Below, one piece after another: positions 42,252-51,611 of a stretch of 64,000 nt of DNA. Under the pieces are notes generated by a model. The model was not told where the DNA came from. It was given only the letters and a program-made list of their open reading frames with translations, and did no database searches. The stretch comes from CBDBON01 sp965208395 (lineage in GTDB: Bacteria > Chloroflexota > Dehalococcoidia > Lucifugimonadales > CBDBON01), in contig CBDBON010000003.1 of assembly GCA_965208395.1 (NCBI GenBank), forward strand, positions 1,240,001 through 1,304,000, in the 5' to 3' direction. Each line of letters begins with the position of its first letter. The stretch's first letter is position 1. The translations under genes and the position numbers were made by a program.

Positions 42252-42671
42252 ATGAAGATACTCAGGAAGCCACTGTCCATCATTCTCGGTCTCATGGCGG
42301 CCGTCGTGCTGCTCCACTTCGCCCTCAGCTCCTTCTATGAGGACTCAGTGGACGTCGGCGCGGTGTGGGACATACTGAACTGGATCATGGCCGTCGGCGT
42401 CATCGTGACGTTGGCAACGACCTGCGCCGACAAGAGAGACTACGGAGCAGCAGGCGGCGACACTAACAGGTTCATCTACGTCAATGCGGCGTTCTACGCG
42501 GCGGCAGTCCTAGCTGTCCTGTTCTTCTGGAACTGGTTCGACGATCTGACCGTCGGCGAGGACGGGCAAAGCCAGATCCGCCTGTTCTACTGGGTGATCG
42601 TCGACGTGATGTTCGTGCTGCTCGTGGGCACGGTGAGCGCCCGTCTCTGGAGGAGCGCCGCCGACGCTTAG
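42252..42671 (+). CDS. Four-helix integral membrane protein, unknown
   Basis: A 139-residue protein with four predicted helices (about 7-25, 36-56, 76-96 and 112-130). A GGCAGGAGAAGGACAGCC stretch supplies the ribosome-binding site. No conserved charged pattern or family is recognised. It lies between tatC and a tatA-type gene but on its own spacing, so a Tat role is not implied. Confidence 0.7.
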   Translation: MKILRKPLSIILGLMAAVVLLHFALSSFYEDSVDVGAVWDILNWIMAVGVIVTLATTCADKRDYGAAGGDTNRFIYVNAAFYAAAVLAVLFFWNWFDDLTVGEDGQSQIRLFYWVIVDVMFVLLVGTVSARLWRSAADA

Positions 42672-42687
42672 GCGAGGCGCCGCCGTT

Positions 42688-42894
42688 CTAGGCCGCGGGC
42701 TTGTCCTTGCCCTCTACGTCTACGTCGACTTCGGCCGCCGCGTCGGTGACAGCGGACTGGCCCTTTCGGAACTCCCGGATGGCCTTGCCCACGGCTCCGC
42801 CGACCTCGGGAAGTCTCCCCACCCCGAAGAAGATCATCACCACGACCAGGATGATTATCAACTCCGGCAGCCCAAATCCGCGCGTGAATGGCAT
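42688..42894 (-). CDS. tatA: TatA-type translocase subunit
   Basis: A 68-residue protein: PFTRGFGLPELIIILVVVMIFFGVGRLPEVGGAVGKAIREFRKG is the standard TatA helix, FG turn and amphipathic helix. The short, mildly acidic tail fits TatA, which forms the variable-size pore. The ATG at 42894 has GGAGG five bases upstream; a longer TTG start is less likely. Confidence 0.92.
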   Translation of the reverse strand: MPFTRGFGLPELIIILVVVMIFFGVGRLPEVGGAVGKAIREFRKGQSAVTDAAAEVDVDVEGKDKPAA

Positions 42895-42977
42895 TCCGGC
42901 CTCCGACTCGCTCAACGCCTGAGGGTATGATAGCGACTGGCTATGACCGCGTCAACAGAGCGGCAGACCCGGCGTGC

Positions 42978-42983
42978 TATAAT
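42978..42983 (+). promoter_or_regulatory. TATAAT -10 element upstream of the hemQ-like gene
   Basis: A perfect TATAAT preceded by TGC lies 24 bases before the ATG. No clear -35 is visible. Confidence 0.4.
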
Positions 42984-43006
42984 TCGCCGTCCCGGTGGAG
43001 AGGAGT

Positions 43007-43705
43007 ATGGACCAGACCGACGGTCGACAGTTCGTCAAGTACGGCTTCTACAAGGCCGACCTCGCCTGGCGCAGGCTCCCTGAACAGGAGCGACTCCAAC
43101 ACAAGCGGGAGCTCGCGGCCGTCGTCGATGAGATGTCGGCTCGCACCCTCGTCCGCAGCTACAGCTTGGTAGGCCTCCGCGGCGACGCCGATTTCCTGTT
43201 GTGGCAGGCGTCCGACTCGCTCGACACGGTGCAGGAGACGGAGACGCGGCTGAGGGCGACAGGGCTGGGCGGCTACCTGAACGAGCCCTACTCCTACCTC
43301 GCGATGACGCGCCGGTCAGAATACGTCGCCGGACACCGCCACGCCGACCAGGAGGGAACGACGGCGCGGGCCCGGCCGGGAGACGCCCGCTACTTCATCG
43401 TCTATCCGTTCGTGAAGACCCGAGAATGGTATCTGCTGCCCTCGGAAGAGCGCCAGCGGATGATGAATGACCACTTTAGGGTGGGCCACAACTACCCGTC
43501 GGTAAGGATCCACACGTCCTACTCGTTCGGGCTCGACGACCAGGAGTTCGTCGTCGCCTTTGACACGGACAGCCCGTCCGACTTCCTGGACCTCGTGATG
43601 GAGCTCCGAGCGGTGGAGGGATCCCTCTATACGCTCAGGGACACCCCGATCTTCACCTGCATCCGCCACCCGATCATGAGGACGCTCGACACCATCGACG
43701 GGTGA
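43007..43705 (+). CDS. hemQ: Chlorite-dismutase-family protein, probable coproheme decarboxylase
   Basis: A 232-residue protein of the chlorite-dismutase/HemQ fold. FVKYGFYKADLAWRRLP, YSLVGLRGDADFLLWQAS, YPFVKTREWYLLPSEERQRMMNDHFRVG with the proximal heme His, and FGLDDQEFVVAFDTD follow the HemQ pattern. HemQ oxidatively decarboxylates coproheme to heme b in monoderm-type heme synthesis. GGAGAGGAG precedes the ATG. The distal Arg of true chlorite dismutases is not evident, which favours the heme-synthesis role. Confidence 0.88.
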   Translation: MDQTDGRQFVKYGFYKADLAWRRLPEQERLQHKRELAAVVDEMSARTLVRSYSLVGLRGDADFLLWQASDSLDTVQETETRLRATGLGGYLNEPYSYLAMTRRSEYVAGHRHADQEGTTARARPGDARYFIVYPFVKTREWYLLPSEERQRMMNDHFRVGHNYPSVRIHTSYSFGLDDQEFVVAFDTDSPSDFLDLVMELRAVEGSLYTLRDTPIFTCIRHPIMRTLDTIDG

Positions 43706-43715
43706 TAGCCTAATC

Positions 43716-45014
43716 TCAACCGGCGTCCCCCGCGCGTACCTCAGTATCCGGCCTGAAGGCCACCCAGGCAAACCAGAAGTGGTTCCCGTGCAGGACCGGC
43801 GTGAGCTGCGTGCCCTTCAGCGGACCGGCGGTCGCCTGACCCAGAATGTTCCACTCGGAGCCCGTCTCCTCGTCCAGAAACCGCTCCTGGCCGACCTTGA
43901 AGGTCAGCCTGCGGCCGTCGACTGTAGGCTCGTACACGCCGGTGGAGCCGACCGGCTGGCTGGCCTGGTGTGTCAGATCGACATTCAGGCCCGGAGCGAA
44001 CGGAGAGAAGGTGCTCTCCGAGAAGAAGATCACCAGGTCCTTGCCATCGATGGTGTCGTTGACGACGAGGCGCTCCGAAAGCAGAGAGAAGGGGTAGGCG
44101 AAGTGTCGGTCGCCTACCGACAGGGCGACGACCCGCTCCTTGATGGGCAGCCTGGAGTCGGGCTCCAGGTTGGATAGTCCGGGGCTGTCCCTCTCGTCGT
44201 ATCCGACGTATGGTGGGCGGGTGTAGTTCCTGCCGAGACCCAGACCCCGAGTCAGCAGCATGCCCCCAGGGTACGCCCTCGTGAACTCGTCCCAGGAGAC
44301 GACCGGCGCCGGGATGAACTCCAGTTGGCTCCCTGTAAGCTCGCCGACTATCGCCTCTCCGGTGATCTGCTGCCACCACGACTCTGTCTGACGGTCCCAC
44401 ATGACAAGGTCGCTATGCCTCACCATGCCGCTCGTGCCGAAGTCGAGCACCCTTCCGTCGACTCTCCGGTCGAAGACGATGGCCGAGTTACAGAGCGGAC
44501 AGTAGGTGACGGTGACTGGTATGCCCCCGACCTCGTCGTTGACGATCTCGTGCTGGATCAGTATGGCCAGCGGGTAGGCGCGCACGTCTCCGTCGATCTC
44601 CAGCGCAATGACAGGGTCGTCGTCCTGCATGTACTCGGGGGAGGCGTCGACGTCGACGAACTTGGGCGTGTCTATCGGCGTGATGCCGTCCCGGCGCGGC
44701 CCCCCCGCCATGATCTCCTCCAGCGGGACAGAGTGCTTGCACAGGTTGGTCTTCCAGACCGACCGTTCGAGGAAGCAGCTCTCGTCATCCTCCTCCGGCT
44801 GACCCGCTTCGGGCGCGGCGGTGGCGGCGGGGCTCGCCGGCTGCCGCTCCTGAGCGACGCGGTCATCCGGAGCAGCCGTCGGCTGGCCGGGTGTGGAGGT
44901 AGGCGCAAGCGGTGTGTCGTCGACGCTCCCGGAGCAGCCGAATGCGAGCAGCCCCAATACGAACACGGCCGTGAACAGCAGCCTCGCCCCAACCTCGCTC
45001 ACAAGGAGATTCAT
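43716..45014 (-). CDS. DUF3179 lipoprotein
   Basis: A 432-residue exported lipoprotein: signal peptide with lipobox LLAFGC, a 70-residue low-complexity Pro/Ala/Thr/Glu linker, then DUF3179 (PVIALEIDGDVRAYPLAILIQHEIVND, VTVTYCPLCNSAIVFDR). The paired cysteine CPLC may bind a metal. The family is common in Chloroflexota and haloarchaea; its function is not known. No partner genes are linked. Confidence 0.92.
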   Translation of the reverse strand: MNLLVSEVGARLLFTAVFVLGLLAFGCSGSVDDTPLAPTSTPGQPTAAPDDRVAQERQPASPAATAAPEAGQPEEDDESCFLERSVWKTNLCKHSVPLEEIMAGGPRRDGITPIDTPKFVDVDASPEYMQDDDPVIALEIDGDVRAYPLAILIQHEIVNDEVGGIPVTVTYCPLCNSAIVFDRRVDGRVLDFGTSGMVRHSDLVMWDRQTESWWQQITGEAIVGELTGSQLEFIPAPVVSWDEFTRAYPGGMLLTRGLGLGRNYTRPPYVGYDERDSPGLSNLEPDSRLPIKERVVALSVGDRHFAYPFSLLSERLVVNDTIDGKDLVIFFSESTFSPFAPGLNVDLTHQASQPVGSTGVYEPTVDGRRLTFKVGQERFLDEETGSEWNILGQATAGPLKGTQLTPVLHGNHFWFAWVAFRPDTEVRAGDAG

Positions 45015-45061
45015 ATTGAGATTAGATGCGGAGGCCCCGCATCAGGGTTCGGGGACTGCGT

Positions 45062-46435
45062 CTACAGCATCCGCTCCAGCTCTCCTACCACGTCGTCGAC
45101 CTGCCCCACCATGTGATCGACCTCTTCCCTCGTTATGCAGAGCGGGGGAGCCATGAAGATCGTGTCCCCCTCGCGGGTCAGCAGCCCATGCTGCTTGAGG
45201 AGGGAACGCATCTTGCCGGCAAGCCCGGCTTCCTTGGGGAACTTCTCCCTCGTGTCGCGGTCCTTGACGAGCTCGACCGCCGCGATGAGGCCCATTCCAC
45301 CGCGGACGTCCCCAACGATCGGGTGCTCGTAGAGGGTCTGTAGCTGATCGAAGAGGTACTCGCCCATAACGGCCGAGTTCTCCACCATCCCCTCGTTCTC
45401 CATGATCTCGAGGTTGGCGAGCCCCGCCGCGCATGACGCTGGGTTGCCGCCGAAGGTAATCAGATGCCGGAATGCGGAATCCTCATCGCCAGTGAAGGCG
45501 TCGGCGATCTTCGGACTAGCCACGGCCGCGCCGATTGGCAGGTAGCCGCTCGTAAGCGCCTTTGCTACGGTGAAGATGTCGGGCTTGATGTCCCAGTTCT
45601 CTGTCGCGAACATCTTTCCCGTACGGCCGAAGCCGGTTATCACCTCGTCGCATATCATCACTACGCCGTGTCTGTCACATATCTCGCGGATGGTCGGCCA
45701 GTACTCGGGGTGCGGGACGTGAACACCGGCCGCCGCGGAGATCGGCTCCCCGATGAAGGCGGCGACCGTGGCCGACCCCTCGTGCTCGATGGCGCGGTCG
45801 ACGTCGCGAGCGCATTCGAGGTTGCAGCCCCCGCGGTCCGCGCAGTAGACGCATCGGTACGGATTGGGCTGGGCGACGTGGACGTTGCCCGGCATGAGAG
45901 GCCCGAAGTTCTCAGGCACGGCCACTCCGCCGCCGCCGAGGCTCATGCAGGCGAAGGTCGCCCCGTGGTACGAACCGGACCGGCTTATGACCTTCCATCG
46001 TCCCGGCTCGCCGTTGTTCTTGTGGTACTGCTTCGCCATCTTGAGCGCCGACTCCACCGCCTCCGAGCCGCCGCTGACGAAGTAGACCCTCGACTCCTTG
46101 TCCGGCGCGAGTGAGGCAACCTTCGCAGCCAGCTTCACGGTCGTCGGGCTGACGGTGCCTCCCGGAGTGTAGCTGACGTCCTGCATCTGCTCGTAGACGG
46201 CGTCGGCGATCTCGCGCCGGCCGTGGCCGATGTTCTTCAGCCACATACCGGCCATCACGTCGAGCCAGCGCCTCCCTTCCACATCCTCTACCCACACCCC
46301 CTCCGCGCTGGTGACTAGCTTGACGCCGGTCTCGTCCGACATATCGCCCGCCAGCCTCGAATGGGGCCAGAAGTGTGTCGAGGCCTGGGTCTTCAGCTCT
46401 TCGATCTCTTCTCCGGTGAGTCTGTCTGCTGCCAC
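45062..46435 (-). CDS. Class III PLP aminotransferase with a cysteine-rich insertion
   Basis: A 457-residue omega-amino-acid-type aminotransferase. GGSEAVESALKMAKQYH, SYHGATFACMSLGG, VVMICDEVITGFGRTGKMFA and the PLP lysine in TVAKALTSGYLP are intact. A stretch near residue 195 (YRCVYCADRGGCNLEC) carries four cysteines in a CxxC-C-C arrangement that could hold zinc or a cluster and is absent from most of the family. Likely substrates are beta-alanine, taurine or 4-aminobutyrate-type amines with pyruvate as acceptor. Confidence 0.9.
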   Translation of the reverse strand: MAADRLTGEEIEELKTQASTHFWPHSRLAGDMSDETGVKLVTSAEGVWVEDVEGRRWLDVMAGMWLKNIGHGRREIADAVYEQMQDVSYTPGGTVSPTTVKLAAKVASLAPDKESRVYFVSGGSEAVESALKMAKQYHKNNGEPGRWKVISRSGSYHGATFACMSLGGGGVAVPENFGPLMPGNVHVAQPNPYRCVYCADRGGCNLECARDVDRAIEHEGSATVAAFIGEPISAAAGVHVPHPEYWPTIREICDRHGVVMICDEVITGFGRTGKMFATENWDIKPDIFTVAKALTSGYLPIGAAVASPKIADAFTGDEDSAFRHLITFGGNPASCAAGLANLEIMENEGMVENSAVMGEYLFDQLQTLYEHPIVGDVRGGMGLIAAVELVKDRDTREKFPKEAGLAGKMRSLLKQHGLLTREGDTIFMAPPLCITREEVDHMVGQVDDVVGELERML

Positions 46436-46622
46436 GAGAGCACCTCCCTATCGGATTGCGGGCCATAGTAACACCCTACAGGCATGGCAACAAATGGCGC
46501 CGCCATCGGCAAGTCTGCACAAGGTGGGCCGACTAGGAAGAGGCTACAGGGAATCGGCGAAGCGTCGACGCGTCCTAACACTCAGATGAGGGCAGTTGGC
46601 GGGCGGAGAGTGGATATTACAT

Positions 46623-46639
46623 CTTCCCCGTCCGGGAAG
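46623..46639. repeat. CTTCCCCG palindromic repeat, copy C
   Basis: A short copy: CTTCCCCG/TCCGGGAAG followed by GTCGAGATGAGGGT. Same family as copies at 36519, 37720 and 62977. Confidence 0.6.
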
Positions 46640-46668
46640 GTCGAGATGAGGGTTCTGCCTCGGTGAGT

Positions 46669-47670
46669 CTACAGGCGCTCCAGGGCCTCGTCGGGATTCA
46701 TCGGAATGACTCCCGGGAGCCACCACTTCTCCCACATCTGGTCGACCTTCGCCTGGAAGTAGTCGACGTCCTCGTCGGTGAAGTGGGCGAAGCGCCCCTG
46801 TCGCTTCAGGAAATCGACCACCGGCTTCCTCTTGCGCCTGCCGTTGGCAATAGACCTGGACGGGCCGTTGAGAATCAGCTTACCGTCCTCGATCTCGTAC
46901 TGGACCCATATACCGGTCTCCACGCCCAGCATCCCGAGCTCGTGCGAGTACATCGGGTCGTAGTCCCATCCCTTGGGACAGGGATCGTAGGTGTGGATGA
47001 AAGTGGGCCCGCCGACCGCGAGGGCCTTCCTGATCTTGTTCATCATGTCCACGGCGTAGGAGGCGCAGCCCGTAGCCACGTATCGCACTCCAGGATGCCC
47101 TACGGCCATCATCGCGGCCATATTCTTCTTCCACCGCTTGTGCATGATCCTGTGGAGCTTGCCGGGAGTGCTGAAGGTGGTGTGGGCGCCCCAAGGAGAG
47201 GAGCTCGACACCTGAATGTCGGTGTTCGCGTACGATTCGTTGTCATACATGAGAACGACCAGATTGTACTGCTGGTGCGAAAGCGCCCCGGAGATCGACG
47301 AGATGCCCATGTCGGCGCCGCCGCCGTCGCCGCAGAAGGCGATGACGTTGATCGGCTCCTCCTTCATCTTCCCCTTCTCCATCAGCGCCTTGAGTCCAGC
47401 GGCCGTGCCGGTGGCTGCCGACCCGGACGATCCAAGCTGGGTGTGCATCCAGGGCACTACCCAGGGCGTCGAGTAGTAGGTCGTGTTCGCGACGTACATG
47501 CATCCTGTGCTGCCGAGGACGATCGTCCTCGGTCCGGAAGCCTTGACCATCAGCTTCATCACGAGCGCCGACTCGCATCCCTGGCAGGTGCGGTGGCCGG
47601 AGGTGAAGTACTCCTCCAAGGGAGAGTTATGGACACCCTTGATCAGCGGAAGGGTCTGTACGGTAGTCAT
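46669..47670 (-). CDS. porB: 2-oxoacid:ferredoxin oxidoreductase, beta subunit
   Basis: A 333-residue TPP-binding beta subunit. HRTCQGCESALVMKLMVKA holds the first cluster cysteines, CGDGGGADMGISSISGAL is the TPP/Mg motif with NESYANTDIQ, and a later conserved cysteine lies in TYDPCPKGW. It forms the catalytic core with the alpha subunit encoded just upstream, making acetyl-CoA (or another acyl-CoA) and reduced ferredoxin. The order gamma-delta, alpha, beta is standard for this complex. Confidence 0.93.
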   Translation of the reverse strand: MTTVQTLPLIKGVHNSPLEEYFTSGHRTCQGCESALVMKLMVKASGPRTIVLGSTGCMYVANTTYYSTPWVVPWMHTQLGSSGSAATGTAAGLKALMEKGKMKEEPINVIAFCGDGGGADMGISSISGALSHQQYNLVVLMYDNESYANTDIQVSSSSPWGAHTTFSTPGKLHRIMHKRWKKNMAAMMAVGHPGVRYVATGCASYAVDMMNKIRKALAVGGPTFIHTYDPCPKGWDYDPMYSHELGMLGVETGIWVQYEIEDGKLILNGPSRSIANGRRKRKPVVDFLKRQGRFAHFTDEDVDYFQAKVDQMWEKWWLPGVIPMNPDEALERL

Positions 47671-47694
47671 CTCGCCGCTCCTATGCTTCGCAGT

Positions 47695-48912
47695 CTACTC
47701 CCGCACTCCGATCCAGCGCAGGGGCTCATCGATCTCACCCGTATCGGCGACCCGCTCGGTGGCGTCGAACATCTCAGTCGCCATCGGCACTGTCACCTCC
47801 CGGCCGCCCAGTCCGGCGATGAACCCGATGGTCGGGACCCTCCTGTCGGCGTCGTACAGCGCCGATCTGACCTCGCTGTAGAGGACACCCCCGTTAGAAG
47901 GGGAGCCCAGAGAGTAGTCCCTGTCCACCACGCCCACGGCCTTGAACTTAGATAGAGAGTCGATCAGCTCCTGTTGAGGGAAGGGACGGAACCACTTGAC
48001 GCGGACATACCCGACCTTGCGGCCATTCTCCCTCAGGCGCCTCACGGTCACCTTCAGCGGGAGCGAGATGGTGCCCATCCCGACCAAGACCGCATCGGCG
48101 TCCTCCGTCATGTACTCCTCGATGAACGGGTCGTCACCGCCGCGACCAAAGATGCGTTTCAGGTCGTCGTGGGCCTCGATGATCACGTCGCGTGACCGGC
48201 GCATCGCCGCGTCGGTCTGGCGCCGGATTTCCATCAGCCAGTCCTCGTTGACCTGCGGCGCGATCGTAATCGGATTGTCCGGATGGAGCAGGAACTCGCC
48301 CCTGTCGTAGGACGGCAGGTACTGGTCGACCAGGCGCTGGTCCGGGACCCTCACGATCTGCTGTGAGTGGGTCAGGAAGGCGCCGTCCGTGCTTATGGCG
48401 CATGGCAGAAAGACCCGGGGGTCCTCTGCAACGCGCCAGGCCATGAAGGCCGCGTCCATCGCCTCCTGGGCCGTGTCCACCCACCGGAGCATCCAGCCCA
48501 GATCGCGTACTGCGAGTGCGTCGTTATGCTCGCATCCGAAGGCGCCCGGGTCGTCCAGCGCCCGGTTGCCGACCATGGCGACGACCGGGAGCCTGAGACC
48601 GCACGTGACCGCCAACGCCTCGAAGGCGTAGAACCAGCCCACTCCGCTGGAGCCGGAGAAGACACGGGCGCCGACGGCGGAGGCGTGCTTGACGATCTCG
48701 AACTGCGAGTGCTCGCTCTCCGCCACTATATACTCGCACTTGAGGTCACCGTTGGCGACCAGCTTGGAGACGAACTGCATGACCGTATCGTACGGCCTGA
48801 TCGGATAGGCCGTTATGACGTCCACGTCCGCGAGCGCGCAGGCGATGGCGATCGCCTCCGACCCGCTGATCAACTCCTCCCGCTCCAGCGCGGGCTTAAC
48901 TTCAGTCGTCAT
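47695..48912 (-). CDS. porA: 2-oxoacid:ferredoxin oxidoreductase, alpha subunit
   Basis: A 405-residue alpha subunit: SGSEAIAIACALADVDVITAYPIRPYDTVMQF, YIVAESEHSQFEIVKHASAVGARVFSGSSGVGW and the C-terminal VGMGTISLPLKVTVRRLRENGRKVGYVRVKWFRPFP follow pyruvate:ferredoxin oxidoreductase. The ATG at 48912 is chosen because GGAG lies six bases before it. It overlaps the preceding gene by 11 bases. Pyruvate is the most likely substrate, though oxalate or another 2-oxoacid is possible. Confidence 0.93.
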   Translation of the reverse strand: MTTEVKPALEREELISGSEAIAIACALADVDVITAYPIRPYDTVMQFVSKLVANGDLKCEYIVAESEHSQFEIVKHASAVGARVFSGSSGVGWFYAFEALAVTCGLRLPVVAMVGNRALDDPGAFGCEHNDALAVRDLGWMLRWVDTAQEAMDAAFMAWRVAEDPRVFLPCAISTDGAFLTHSQQIVRVPDQRLVDQYLPSYDRGEFLLHPDNPITIAPQVNEDWLMEIRRQTDAAMRRSRDVIIEAHDDLKRIFGRGGDDPFIEEYMTEDADAVLVGMGTISLPLKVTVRRLRENGRKVGYVRVKWFRPFPQQELIDSLSKFKAVGVVDRDYSLGSPSNGGVLYSEVRSALYDADRRVPTIGFIAGLGGREVTVPMATEMFDATERVADTGEIDEPLRWIGVRE

Positions 48913-50074
48913 CGCCAACTCCCGTCATCTCCACCTGCCTCTCGTATTCACCCCACTCGAAGAAGCCGTGGGATCTGCCCACGTCACCCTTCTCGGCTTT
49001 GGCGACGGCGATCTTCTCCTCGAGCCACCTCATATATTCGTCCCGGTCTCGTTGCCAGTGGTCGTACTGACTGGAGTTGTCGGTGAACGACTCCTCGTTC
49101 ACCATGGTTATGCAGTCGGCCACGGGGCAGACCTCCTCGCAGACGCCGCAACCGCAGCACGAATCCATGTTCGAATCGTACAGCCCTTCCGGCGTCACGT
49201 CGAAGCATGAGTCGGGGCACTGCAGCCAGCACAGGGTGCACTTGGTGCAGGTCTCGAAGTTGACGACGGGCCTCATCGTCCGCGTCGACCACTTCTTGAA
49301 CACCTCGCTGCGCACGGGTTCGTAGCCGGCGTCGCCTCCGCGGAAGCCTCCGCCGGCCTCGACGCCGCGGATGACGATTGCCTCCTCCATCTCGGTCCAG
49401 CCCGGCTGATCGAACCTGAACGGCTCCGCCGTATTGCCCTGCCCCGGCTCGACCGGTGTGATGCGAACGCGGTCGTGCGCCCGCTCAGCCGAGACTGACT
49501 TGAGCTCGTCTCCCCACTGCTCGACTATCGTCTCCTGATAGGTCCCCAGACCTACCAGCTTCGGGCATACCCGGGCGAGAGCGCCGAGAATGCGGACGTC
49601 GGTGTGGTCATCCTTGTACACCCACAGGCCGGAAAAGCTCTTGGCCCCGTTGACCACCGCCAGATTGTAAGGTACATCCTTGACGTGGATGTCTTCGACG
49701 AGGGCGTCCACGGGCTGGATCGACGTCACGAGGACCGTACCGCCCTCCACTGTCAGCTCGTTGATCGGCTGCAGGCCGTACCAGGCCCACGACTCGATGC
49801 CCTTGCACAGCGTGTCGTCGACGACGATGGTGACGTCGACCTCCTTGGGCTCGTACTTCGCCAGGCTCTCCTGAAGCTCATCGTCATCGTCGGCGACGAT
49901 GGCGAAGTACTTGGCGGGTATTCCGTTGCGCTCCGGCGAGTCGCCGTACCGTCCGAACGCGGTACCTATCTTCCCCTCCTTACGCGCTGCGAGCACGATG
50001 GTGCGGCATATGTTCCTCGAAAGAGACTTCTGAAAGATGCCTCTGTAGACAACCTCGACGGCGGTTACTGCCAT
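48902..50074 (-). CDS. porGD: 2-oxoacid:ferredoxin oxidoreductase, fused gamma-delta subunit
   Basis: A 390-residue fusion. Residues 1 to about 200 are the gamma domain, without cysteine clusters (VYRGIFQKSLSRNICRTIVLAARKEGK, QPVDALVEDIHVKDVPYNLAVVNGAKSFSGL). Residues about 275-340 are the two-[4Fe-4S] delta domain, with CTKCTLCWLQCPDSC and CCGCGVCEEVCPVADC. The ATG at 50074 has GGAGG in place. Fusion fixes 1:1 gamma-delta stoichiometry; alpha and beta are encoded downstream. Confidence 0.93.
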   Translation of the reverse strand: MAVTAVEVVYRGIFQKSLSRNICRTIVLAARKEGKIGTAFGRYGDSPERNGIPAKYFAIVADDDDELQESLAKYEPKEVDVTIVVDDTLCKGIESWAWYGLQPINELTVEGGTVLVTSIQPVDALVEDIHVKDVPYNLAVVNGAKSFSGLWVYKDDHTDVRILGALARVCPKLVGLGTYQETIVEQWGDELKSVSAERAHDRVRITPVEPGQGNTAEPFRFDQPGWTEMEEAIVIRGVEAGGGFRGGDAGYEPVRSEVFKKWSTRTMRPVVNFETCTKCTLCWLQCPDSCFDVTPEGLYDSNMDSCCGCGVCEEVCPVADCITMVNEESFTDNSSQYDHWQRDRDEYMRWLEEKIAVAKAEKGDVGRSHGFFEWGEYERQVEMTGVGDDD

Positions 50075-50289
50075 ATCGGCCTCCGTACTCGGGGAGCGGT
50101 GCTTCTGCGGCGCCACCCATCACACTTGAAGCGGGGCGAGTATAGCAACGGCCCCAACGTCCGGTCAATCACGCCCCGCACCTCGATGAACGTTCGGACC
50201 TGCCTGAAGGTAGAGGTGCCCTGGAATCCCTCCCCGCGGAGCCGCCCTTCACTATCACGCCCCTGCGAATCCGGGTACTATGGTGCACG

Positions 50290-51468
50290 ATGCCACACGA
50301 ACGCAACGCCGTGATCCTACAGTCGGGGGGCTGCACGGCGGTCATGAACCGCAGCCTTCACGGTGCTGCCGATGAGGCGCTGTCCAGCGGGGCGTTCGCG
50401 GGTGTTTACGGGGCCAGGTACGGAGTGGAGGGCCTCGCGAGCGGTGACCTGGTGGACCTCGGCGGCCGGTCCGGTAGGATGTGGACGCGCATTGCCCGCA
50501 GCCCCGGAGCCGCTCTAGGGTCCACTCGCAGGAAAGTCACGGACCAGGACCTGTCTCCCATCTTCTGCACGCTCGCCCGGCACGGCATCAGCCACCTCTT
50601 CATGATAGGCGGCAACGACTCGGCCGAGAACGCCTTACTGCTGGCCGGCGATCACCGCTCGCGGGGTCTCGACCTGACGGTGATGAGCGTCCCCAAGACG
50701 ATCGACAACGATCTTGCCTGCACCGACCATTCGCCCGGCTACGGAAGCGCGGCGCGTTTCGTCGCTCTGGCGGCGATGGGAGCGGGGCGGGACGCCGAGG
50801 CGATGGGCATAGCGTCCCCGATAACAGTCATTGAGGTGATGGGCCGGGACACCGGCTGGCTGGCCGCATCGTCGGCCTTGGCGAAACGGGAAGAGAGGGA
50901 CGCTCCTCACGTCATCTGTATACCTGAGACGCCGGTGTGCGAGGAGGCTTTTCTGGGGCGGATGGAGGATGCCTGTCGCCGGTTCGGGTTCGCCGTGGCG
51001 GTCGTCGCCGAGAACGCCCGCGGCCCGGACGGCGTGCTGGGGAGGCGGGACGAACCCCGATTCGTGGACGACTTCGGCCATCCCTACTACATGGGCGCGG
51101 GGGGTTACTTGGCGGAACTGACGGAGGGCCGGTTGGGAGTGCGGGTCAGGTACGAGAAGCCGGGGACGATACAGCGTTCGATGGCCGCCCTCGTCTCGCC
51201 GACCGACGCCGTAGAGGCCGAGGGGGCCGGACGCGCGGCGGTCAGGTTCGCCCTGGAAGGACGCTCCGGGGAGATGGTCTCGCTCGTGCGCCGGCCCGGA
51301 GCCGCCTACGCCTGCGAGTTTTCGACCGCTCCTCTGTCCAGAGTCGCAGGCCGGGTACAGTCCATGCCGACGCGCTACCTGAACGCCTCCCTTAGCATGG
51401 CAACGCCCGATTTCATAGAATACGTCCGTCCACTGGCCGGGAGACTGCCCATATTCGGCAGACTGTAG
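50290..51468 (+). CDS. pfp: Phosphofructokinase, pyrophosphate-type
   Basis: A 392-residue phosphofructokinase-fold enzyme. GGNDS (107-111) and PKTIDND (135-141) are the active-site loops. ATP enzymes read GGDGS and PGTIDND; here the fourth position is Asp and the second is Lys, the pair that characterises PPi-dependent enzymes. VEVMGRDTGWLA, PYYMGAGGYLAELTEG and RYEKPGTIQRS are also typical. It would phosphorylate fructose 6-phosphate reversibly in the cytoplasm. Sugar specificity is inferred. Confidence 0.9.
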   Translation: MPHERNAVILQSGGCTAVMNRSLHGAADEALSSGAFAGVYGARYGVEGLASGDLVDLGGRSGRMWTRIARSPGAALGSTRRKVTDQDLSPIFCTLARHGISHLFMIGGNDSAENALLLAGDHRSRGLDLTVMSVPKTIDNDLACTDHSPGYGSAARFVALAAMGAGRDAEAMGIASPITVIEVMGRDTGWLAASSALAKREERDAPHVICIPETPVCEEAFLGRMEDACRRFGFAVAVVAENARGPDGVLGRRDEPRFVDDFGHPYYMGAGGYLAELTEGRLGVRVRYEKPGTIQRSMAALVSPTDAVEAEGAGRAAVRFALEGRSGEMVSLVRRPGAAYACEFSTAPLSRVAGRVQSMPTRYLNASLSMATPDFIEYVRPLAGRLPIFGRL

Positions 51469-51497
51469 CGACGTTCGGGCGGCGCATCGGGTCTCGC

Positions 51498-51526
51498 TTG
51501 ACACTGTGCCGGCAGCGTAGTAGCAT
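51498..51526 (+). promoter_or_regulatory. Sigma-70 promoter of the SAM-riboswitch operon
   Basis: TTGACA (51498-51503), 17 bp, TAGCAT (51521-51526). Transcription would start about 80 bases before the riboswitch aptamer. Confidence 0.65.
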
Positions 51527-51611
51527 CTCTCAATGTAGGCAAACAGCGTCCGGGATCTGGTGGGAGGATACAAGCCCGACAACGGCAACCTGATAGACAA
51601 CACAGTCAAGG

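Noticed and set aside
46484..46666. A 60-residue plus-strand frame before porB
   Set aside because: Low-complexity composition, overlaps a dispersed palindromic repeat, and lacks a ribosome-binding site.
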